A DNA stretch of 64,000 nucleotides from Plenodomus lindquistii (Eukaryota; Ascomycota; Dothideomycetes; Pleosporales; Leptosphaeriaceae). Below are positions 57,185 through 64,000 of the stretch, piece by piece. The notes beneath the pieces were generated by a model. It saw only the letters and a list, made by a program, of their open reading frames with translations. It did no database searches and was not told the origin of the DNA. The position numbers were made by a program, and so were the translations under genes. Where the stretch lies: contig JANUWI010000001.1 of NCBI GenBank assembly GCA_025504975.1, forward strand, positions 806,001 to 870,000, in the 5' to 3' direction. Each line of letters opens with the position of its first letter. The stretch's first letter is position 1.

Positions 57185-58817
57185 CTACCGAAACCTTTCA
57201 TACTTCTCTTCCTCTTCCAACCTCCTCTCCACCCTGCTGACCGTCTCAGCGTCGTATACCTCTTCCAGGCTCTTCTCTCCTTTCAACACAGACTTCTCAT
57301 GTTTCGTCGCCTCCTCCTTGGTCATAAGCACCAACTCCTTCATCTTGAGCATACTGCACTTCTGCCCTGGCGTTCTCTCGTCCACGAAATTAGCGCTTGG
57401 CTTCCTCCACCTCACTAGAGTAAGACGCGTTGACAGGCCGCTGATGATACTGCGACCGTTGTATACTTCTTCGACAAGATAGCCTACGTCGTCTTGTGTG
57501 ATGGGTACTTTGAGGCCCTGCGCTTCGTTGATGAAGAGCGCGCGAGCGAGACGCTCTTCTGCACCTTGAAGGGCGCCGAGGATGCCGTCATACATCTTGT
57601 CCCGAGACTTCGAAGGTAGGTACTCGTGCGGATAGTCTGCGATAGAGAGGATGACGTGGTTTGCGACTGCGAGGCCGAAGATGGCGGGCATGGTGCCTAA
57701 GACTGGTAGGATGCGTACACGGAAGTCAGCGAGGACGCCTAGTTCGCCCACACTGCCTTTGGCGACCTCTTCTTCGGAGAGGGGCTGGAGCTCTGCTTTC
57801 CCGGGGCCAGGGCGCTCGGTGGAATAGACAACCGGGATACCGTCTTTCACGCCCTGTAGTCGAAGTTTTCGGCGTGTGGATTTGGAGAGAGGATCATCTG
57901 TGGAGTTGGAGATGTCACCGATGAAGATGCGTGTAGGATCTGACTTGCAGCCTGCGCCCATGGAGGAGATGACCTTGATGTTGTTTTTATAGCAGTAGGC
58001 CAGTAGTGCGACTTTGCTGTCGATATTGTCGATGGCGTCAATGACGAAGTCTGGCTGTTGTTCGTTCATGGGTGACAACTGTGCTGCTGCGGTCTGCTCA
58101 CTGAAGAGTTCGTTCCGGCATTCGAAGTGCGTCCAGGGGGTGATTTGCTCAAGGCGTCTGCGAAGACAGTGCACTTTGGGTGTGCCTACGTCCGCTAGAG
58201 TTGCTACAGCGTGGCGATTCAAGGACGATAAAGTAACTTGATCAAAATCGATGAGGCGAAGCTTAGAGCAACCAGAGCGTGCGAGAGCGGCCGTGGCATG
58301 CGATCCCACTCCCCCGCAGCCAACTACTATGACGAAAGCGCTTCGTAGCCTTGCAATTCCAGGGTCAGTGAGGAAGACCCTATTCCGGGCAAGTTGCTCG
58401 AGGATGAGATCTAGGCGTATGTCAGTAATCTGCAACGACCAGAAGATGTGAATGAAGTATTCAAGTCTGTACCATCATCGTAGTCGCCACTCCTGGCTCT
58501 TGCGGCTAATGCTGTGCTGCGTTCATCTTCCTTACTAGGAGCAAACACTGTTGATGCAGCACCATACTCTGTCATCTATCCGAAATTAGTCTTTGATCAA
58601 ATTCGCGAGATATCAACGTTCGACTGCCACTGACCCGAGATGCATGATGATCGGGGCTGACTTCGGGTATCGATGCCTTGAGATCTGCGACTCTTGTCAT
58701 ACGCCGTGCCTTCTGGAAGCCAAGAATGGTGCTCGCAACCACCAAGCCAGAAACGGCAGCGGTGGTTATGAGCTGAGCATTGCGAGACTCGGTCGCTCTC
58801 GACACCCACGATGACAT
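57185..58817 (-). CDS. tRNA threonylcarbamoyladenosine dehydratase (TcdA/Tcd1 type)
   Basis: Three exons: 58817-58635, 58575-58473 and 58410-57185 (introns 59 and 62 nt), giving 503 residues. It is a ThiF/E1-like enzyme that uses ATP to cyclise t6A to ct6A at position 37 of ANN-decoding tRNAs. The Rossmann loop is VVGCGGVGSHA near residue 126, then DFDQVTLSSLNRHA, and DAIDNIDSK near residue 200. Unlike bacterial TcdA it has an N-terminal hydrophobic segment (TTAAVSGLVVASTILGF, residues about 18-36), which fits the outer mitochondrial membrane location of yeast Tcd1 and Tcd2. The C terminus is charged and helical. It is head-to-head with the Nuc1 gene. Confidence 0.9.
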
Positions 58818-59259
58818 GCCAGTAATTTTGCTCTTCACCACACTCGTCGATACAAACGCCCCTCTAAACTGCCATCAACGGTGAAAATGGCGGGCGAGTA
58901 TCCTGAAATTTGCGCACTCAATATGTACAGATTTCCCCGAGCCGAAAAGGGCCTGTGACACACAGCGGTGCGGCTCAAGAGTTGGAAATAGAAATACTGC
59001 ACCCGAGCAGCCACTTGACGCTAGGGTCAAAATAGGCTAGGCGCTCGGTGACCTCGATTGGGCAAAATGCAGATGACCTGGATGCAACAGCCGCCAGCGA
59101 ACCATTCGAGCACGGCTGGACGCGTCTGAGACAGTCCTCACGCGCCGCAGCTCTCCTGGGTCTCGTGAAAGGGCTCTATTACCCATAAGACGTCGGTTCA
59201 TCCCCGGTCCACACGTCTGGGTTGCGAACCACCTCGCCCATACAGCCACTGTACCTACC
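58818..59259. promoter_or_regulatory. Shared promoter region of the dehydratase and Nuc1 genes
   Basis: A 442-base space between divergent starts. Frames reading across it on the minus strand are shadows. No specific site is claimed. Confidence 0.4.
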
Positions 59260-60261
59260 ATGTCGAAACTCACGCTTGCGATAATCGCCGCAGGCGGTGC
59301 AGCAGCCGGCGCAGCAGCAACAGCAGCGATCTACTCGACGGGCAAGAAAGACACACCCCCACCCACGGCCATCACCACAACCACCACTACAACCGTGACC
59401 GGCCCTCCTCGTCCCTCCCCCATACCCTCCGCCCCCGCGCTCCCCGCCGCCGCCGCCGCCGCCGGGCGCAAGATTGTGGATCCAAACGGCCTCTTCCAAT
59501 ATGGCTTTCCTGGTCCAGTCGCCGACCTGCGTCCCGCCGCCTCCCTAACCTCAGTCTACAACCGCCAAACACGAAACCCGGCCTGGGTCGCCGAGCACAT
59601 CACCCCCGAGTCGCTAGCAAACAGCAACGCAGACCGCAAGCACAGCGTCTTCGTCGAAGACATATCCATTCCCGAGAAATTCCGCGCCAAGCTGAAGGAC
59701 TACTTCCGCAGCGGATATGATCGCGGCCACCAAGTCCCCGCTGCAGATGCAAAGTGGAGTCAAGAAGCCATGGACGATACATTCGCACTGAGCAACATGT
59801 GTCCGCAGGTTGGTGATGGCTTCAACCGGGATTACTGGGCGCATTTCGAAGACTTCTGTCGACGACTCACACATTCGTACCCGTCTGTGCGTGTAGTGAC
59901 CGGGCCGCTATATCTACCCAAGCGCGAGGCAGACGGCAAATGGCGCGTGTCTTACGAAGTCATTGGCAATCCGCCCAACGTCGCAGTACCAACACATTTC
60001 TTCAAGGTCATATTTGCCGAAGACGGGACGCTGGGCGGCAAAGTTGCGTTGGGAGCCTTTGTGCTGCCGAATGCAGTGATTGCAAACAACAAGCCGTTGA
60101 CGGACTTTGAGGTGCCGATTGAGGCTGTGGAGCGGGCGAGTGGATTGGAGTTTGCGAGCAAGCTGTCAGTGGAGCGGAGAAAGAGGTTATGCCAGGAGGT
60201 CAACTGCTCGGTGATTGTCAAGGAGTATGCGCAGAGACAAAAGACGTTTGCGAAGAAGTGA
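59260..60261 (+). CDS. NUC1: Mitochondrial endonuclease G-like nuclease
   Basis: A single exon of 333 residues. A DNA/RNA non-specific nuclease of the beta-beta-alpha-metal family: DRGHQ at residues 154-158 gives the catalytic histidine, followed by the conserved SNMCPQ and the metal-binding Asn region (DGFNRDYW). The N terminus has a hydrophobic, Ala/Gly-rich segment (TLAIIAAGGAAAGAAATAA), then a Thr/Pro/Ala-rich linker; this fits intermembrane-space anchoring as in yeast Nuc1. Role: mitochondrial nucleic-acid turnover and cell-death-linked DNA cleavage. The linker is low complexity (poly-Thr, poly-Ala). Confidence 0.95.
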   Translation: MSKLTLAIIAAGGAAAGAAATAAIYSTGKKDTPPPTAITTTTTTTVTGPPRPSPIPSAPALPAAAAAAGRKIVDPNGLFQYGFPGPVADLRPAASLTSVYNRQTRNPAWVAEHITPESLANSNADRKHSVFVEDISIPEKFRAKLKDYFRSGYDRGHQVPAADAKWSQEAMDDTFALSNMCPQVGDGFNRDYWAHFEDFCRRLTHSYPSVRVVTGPLYLPKREADGKWRVSYEVIGNPPNVAVPTHFFKVIFAEDGTLGGKVALGAFVLPNAVIANNKPLTDFEVPIEAVERASGLEFASKLSVERRKRLCQEVNCSVIVKEYAQRQKTFAKK

Positions 60262-60515
60262 GGACGAGGATTGAGCGATTTTAGCGTGCTGAGCATAGTA
60301 TAGCGATATTCATCATCTGGGCACGCTGACGAGTGTGACATGAGTGTTCTTCATTTGGTGTCTTGTACATTGTACGTTGAGTCGTAAGGTATAGTACACA
60401 TACATGATACATGATATCCTGGCTGAGAAATTGTGCACAGCGTTGTACATGCGGGGCATATTCAACCAGTGCCAGCATTTCCATCTCATAGCCCTGTCCG
60501 CGCCAATGCCCTGAC

Positions 60516-60857
60516 CTAGATGTTCTGCACCCCGTTCTGCGACTCTCTCTGTATCCGCGCAACATACTGTTTCGACACGGTATTCCACGCGCTCATGTAC
60601 TTCTCCATGCACGCCGTGAAGCAGCCCTCTTCGCCTTTGGAAAGTGATGTGCCGGGCTTGGGGACGCAGCGCTCGAAGCAGTGTTCGTTGAGTTTCTGTC
60701 AACCGGCGTCAGCATGGAATTCATCTTGGGGGGAGCCGTTGCAGGTGCAATATACCTCGACAAGCATGCGCGCATTCTGCATGGCTGCCTCCTGCTGTAC
60801 CTGACGCATGATGGACGTCTTTGGGTCGCCACCATAGCCGCCTAATGATCCGTCCAT
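60516..60857 (-). CDS. TIM13: Mitochondrial small Tim protein, Tim13-like
   Basis: Two exons: 60857-60756 and 60695-60516 (60-nt intron), giving 93 residues. Twin CX3C motifs, CFERC and CFTAC, separated by 14 residues, define a small Tim chaperone. The flanking VPKPGTSLSKGEEGC and the MEKYMSAWNTVSKQY helix match Tim13, which pairs with Tim8 in the intermembrane space to carry membrane proteins (for example Tim23). Too short for the usual long-frame search because of the intron; found by splice reading. It is head-to-head with the lectin gene and tail-to-tail with NUC1. Confidence 0.93.
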
Positions 60858-61235
60858 TGCGATTGGTAGCTATGTGATTCGGTAGCCGTGGTGAAGGTGA
60901 TGTCGTGGCGGCTTCAACTGGGCTCGTACAGTACTCTAGGCAAAAAGTAGTCGACGTCAAGATGCTCTTGCAGCGCCATCCCCACTAGCGCCCCGCGACC
61001 CCTGCATGTTCTGCGGAAAGGCCACTCATCACCACCGAGGACCCCTACCATCTTCTCTCCCGTACTCGCTGCACAACTTCTCTTCTCTGAGGCGCCTTTC
61101 CTCTCTCCACCTTGTCTTGCAGAAGCCGAGTCGTCGTTGTCGTCTTCTGCTTCTTTCCATTCATTCTTCCGCGAGACGGCTGTGCTGTTTGCTCGGAATA
61201 GCTGGTCTCAGCGAGCGGGTAGACGTTGTGCGACC
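60858..61235. promoter_or_regulatory. Shared promoter region of TIM13 and the lectin gene
   Basis: A 378-base space between divergent starts, CT-rich on the lectin side (about 61040-61180), as is common just upstream of fungal transcripts. Confidence 0.4.
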
Positions 61236-62468
61236 ATGTTGTTCGCGAGACAATGGACGGGCTTGTGCCTGTTGGCCGCGAGTCTGGCGGGCGTGCAGGC
61301 GCGGTCTGGCGGGTTGAGCGAGGATCCTGATATCAAGGCGATTTCGGTGGGTGGCTGCATTGTCTTGCTATTCAATGGGGTGGTTGCTGATTACACCTTG
61401 TAGCTACGGACACACAGTCTCGAGCCTGTAAGTCGCGAATCGCATCCTCGGATGTCGCTTCCGGGTGCTGGCACTACAGACTCTAACAACGTATAGCCAT
61501 ACCTCGACTCGGACATGCAAAGTCGATGGTGGGATTTTGGCGGAGACACTATTATTCGAACCGACAAGTACATCCGCCTAGCCTCCGACAAACCCTCGCG
61601 CGACGGCTGGCTCTTTTCGCGGGTTCCTTTGACCGCTACAAACTGGGAGGTGCGCTGTCTTCCACCCTGCACGACCTTCACAAGGTGCTCACGCGAGTAG
61701 ATTCTATTCGAGTTCAAGATCCATGGGCAAGGCAACCTCTACGGCGACGGCTTCGCAATGTGGCTCACCAAGCAGCGCGCAACGCCAGGAAACGTCTTCG
61801 GCCACACCGACAAGTTCGAGGGTCTAGGCGTCTTCTTCGATACCTACAAGAATAACCGCCCAGGCACAGTGTTCCCCTACATCATGGCTATGAACGGCGA
61901 TGGCAAGACACCCTACGACAAGGACAACGATGGCAAGGCCAACGAGATCGCCGGATGCTCTGTACGTTGACCTTGCCCCCTCTTTTCTCCCTCCGTACCC
62001 TCTAGACCTTCTCTCCTAACGCTAAGTTACAAGGCCCGCGGAATCCGCAACGCGCAAATCACCACCAAAGCCCGCCTCACCTACTTTCAAGACCAATTCC
62101 TGCGCCTCGAAATCCAATACAAGTCAGAGGACGAATGGACGCAATGCTTCGAAATCCCAAACTTCAAAGTCCCACCTGTCGCCTACCTGGGCTTCTCTGC
62201 TGAAACCGGCGAACTCACCGATAACCACGACATCATCTCCGTTAAATCGCAAAACCTATACAAGAAGAACCCTGGCGCCAACACCGCGGGCACCTCGGGC
62301 TCCTCGAGTTCGTCGTCAGGGTCAAAGAGCGCAAGCAGTATGACGCGCGAGAGGAGCAATGGCAGCTGGACGTGGTTCTTCGTCAAGTTTGTGCTGTTTG
62401 GACTCGCGCTTACAGGCGCATATGTCGGGTATACCGTTTATAGGACCAAGCAGCGCGATCGGTTTTAG
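61236..62468 (+). CDS. L-type lectin, ER-Golgi cargo receptor (VIP36/Emp47-like)
   Basis: Five exons: 61236-61346, 61404-61427 (24 nt), 61497-61649, 61701-61961 and 62034-62468, giving 327 residues. Signal peptide MLFARQWTGLCLLAASLAGVQA; then the L-type lectin domain (WWDFGGDTIIRTDKYIRL, GQGNLYGDGFAMWL, GLGVFFDTYKNN), which binds high-mannose glycans with Ca2+; then a Ser-rich stalk and one C-terminal helix (FFVKFVLFGLALTGAYVGY) with a short cytosolic tail YRTKQRDRF. The layout is that of LMAN2/VIP36 or Emp46/47 receptors that cycle between ER and Golgi. The tail has no classic KKxx signal, and the final Phe could serve ER exit. Confidence 0.92.
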
Positions 62469-64000
62469 AAGAAAGACTCGTATCTGCGGTGTACGGCGGG
62501 AAAGCGGTATACACGTACAACACACCACCATAGTCGAATCGTGCAGGTCGATGGCGCAGAGGGAGGCGATACAGAGGATTGGGCGGCATTGTACAGCGTG
62601 GATTGTCGCAAGAGCCGATAAGCAGTGCTATGAAGAATAGCTTCTTTGTGCACTTTTGTTTTGGCTGGTTGTTTTATGCCCTATGGAAGAGGCTGGAGGA
62701 GGCCTCTTGCTTACACTCGATGCTAGAATAGCTCGGATTCCTATACATATCAATTCACTACGATTACACTTTATATTTTCAAAATGTTTGTGCACAAATA
62801 TGTCTCCGCTTTCCAATGGCTAATGTGCTTCTCATGAAATGTTGGAGAAAAAGCCTTCCTGTCTATAAGCGGATGGGTATATACAAGCGAAAGGGTCTGT
62901 TGGAAGAATTTTTCTAGCATCCGATTTAGATGACGTGGTTCGCTACATGGAGGTGTTTGTTGCGGTCATGATGTTCGTGATGCGTGTGTTATGGCTTGGG
63001 ATTGATCGATGAGCTGGAGTGAAGACTAGGGAGTGGCTAAGTGCACGGACCCACTCCGCACTCCTCTGCAAGAAACAGAAACAGACACATTCACTCATGA
63101 TGTTTTTGGGATCGAGTATGTGAGTCCCGCTCTGTAGTCGAATATAATGCTGCAATGGACCTATATACGCACGTGGCAAATGCCGCATACCTCGCTAGCC
63201 TTTCCAGACAGTACCAGGTACGCCGCGGTATGCTCCCAGCAGTAGAGTAAATGTTGAACAGAGAGGCAGGTGTATATCTCAGGACCCGTGGCTTGCAAAC
63301 GTGATTCAGTTTTGCGTTGATAAGTCCGTAAAGTCCATTTGGGACCGTAAAGAATTGATAGCGGATCGCGCTATCAAGAACTTAGTCTCAAGAGATACCA
63401 AGTGTGCTGCACGACTTACTACGGGACTCGAGACACAATTGTACTACTCCTATTGCCGCGCAATCCCGCGCCCCACGCCCACATGTCAGCCCACCTGCAC
63501 CAAATCCTTCCGATCTTCATCGGCGTTAATGCCTATCGCCTAGCGCAGGCACGCAACTAAGATTTGAGACTGCATCACTATCCCCGAAGCGGCTCCACCC
63601 GTCCCTAAGACCACCAGCACACAAACTTTTACAGGATGACGTAAAGCGAGAAATTGAATGGTTGCAGCTACTCAAATCGCGGGGGAGTGCTGGAGACGTC
63701 AGTGAAGCCGTATCTATGACGCACGCTGGGGTGGGCGCTGTGGGTATTGTGGCCAATAGTCGGCGGAGAAGATGGCCTATGGAGAAGGTGTACATATCAT
63801 ACCAGGTTTTGTTACGGTTGAGGGGCTAGGCCTGGCGGACTGACGAATCCACACAGATAGCATGTGTAGACATAGCGTCATGCGGAGATGGACGGACTTT
63901 GCAAAAGGTGAAGGTTGATATAAAGGGTGAGCTCGACTGCTCCTCCCAAGGAATTCCAAAACACCAACAATACCCACCTCACCTTGTCTCAACTACCGAT
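62469..64000. other. Intergenic, no gene seen
   Basis: About 1.5 kb to the window edge. Only short frames. The last 100 bases (TATAAAG at about 63916, then CA-rich sequence) look like the promoter or 5' UTR of a plus-strand gene beyond the window, but no ATG of it is visible. Confidence 0.45.

Overview
The window is nuclear DNA of a filamentous ascomycete, most likely a dothideomycete close to Pleosporales. This rests on short GT-AG introns (about 47-75 nt, often with a CTRAC-like branch site), dense genes on both strands, two Zn2Cys6 regulators, and fungal families such as Pex8, Pop3 and a Far1/Ste5-like scaffold. The order-level placement is inference. I rebuilt gene models by joining reading frames across splice sites; each multi-exon model given as complete sums to a whole number of codons. 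Layout: 1-7 kb holds the 3' end of the arginine-specific carbamoyl-phosphate synthase small subunit, a broken small membrane-protein gene, a Ser/Pro-rich protein, a 2-Cys peroxiredoxin and the peroxin Pex8 (ending SKL). 7.4-7.9 kb is a TMEM170-type membrane protein whose first coding exon is 5 nt. 8-16 kb groups a PgdA/PuuE-type NodB hydrolase, a penicillin-acyltransferase-like Ntn hydrolase and two divergent Zn2Cys6 regulators; this is the most plausible local functional cluster. 17-28.9 kb holds a small membrane protein, a Nudix hydrolase, a RING protein with internal repeats, a Cdc4-like F-box/WD40 protein, a mitochondrial CysA-type O-acetyltransferase and the RNase P/MRP subunit Pop3. 29.5-37.3 kb is one giant deubiquitinase of about 2,548 residues. 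38.4-39.6 kb is a mitochondrial phosphate carrier. 39.6-44.5 kb has no recognisable gene and carries simple repeats, including a strong G-quadruplex motif. 44.5-48.1 kb is a RING-H2/PH/vWA protein resembling the Far1/Ste5 pheromone-pathway scaffolds. 48.1-57.2 kb is gene-poor and contains a RING-related gene that now reads in three frames with an in-frame stop (probable pseudogene). 57.2-62.5 kb is compact again: tRNA threonylcarbamoyladenosine dehydratase, Nuc1/EndoG nuclease, Tim13 and an L-type lectin cargo receptor. The last 1.5 kb shows no gene I can support. Functional threads: mitochondria (CysA, phosphate carrier, Tcd, Nuc1, Tim13), the ubiquitin system (RING protein, Cdc4, giant USP, RING pseudogene, RING-H2 scaffold), peroxisome biogenesis (Pex8) and a small regulated hydrolase/regulator group at 8-16 kb. 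I found no tRNA, rRNA, CRISPR array or intact transposon.
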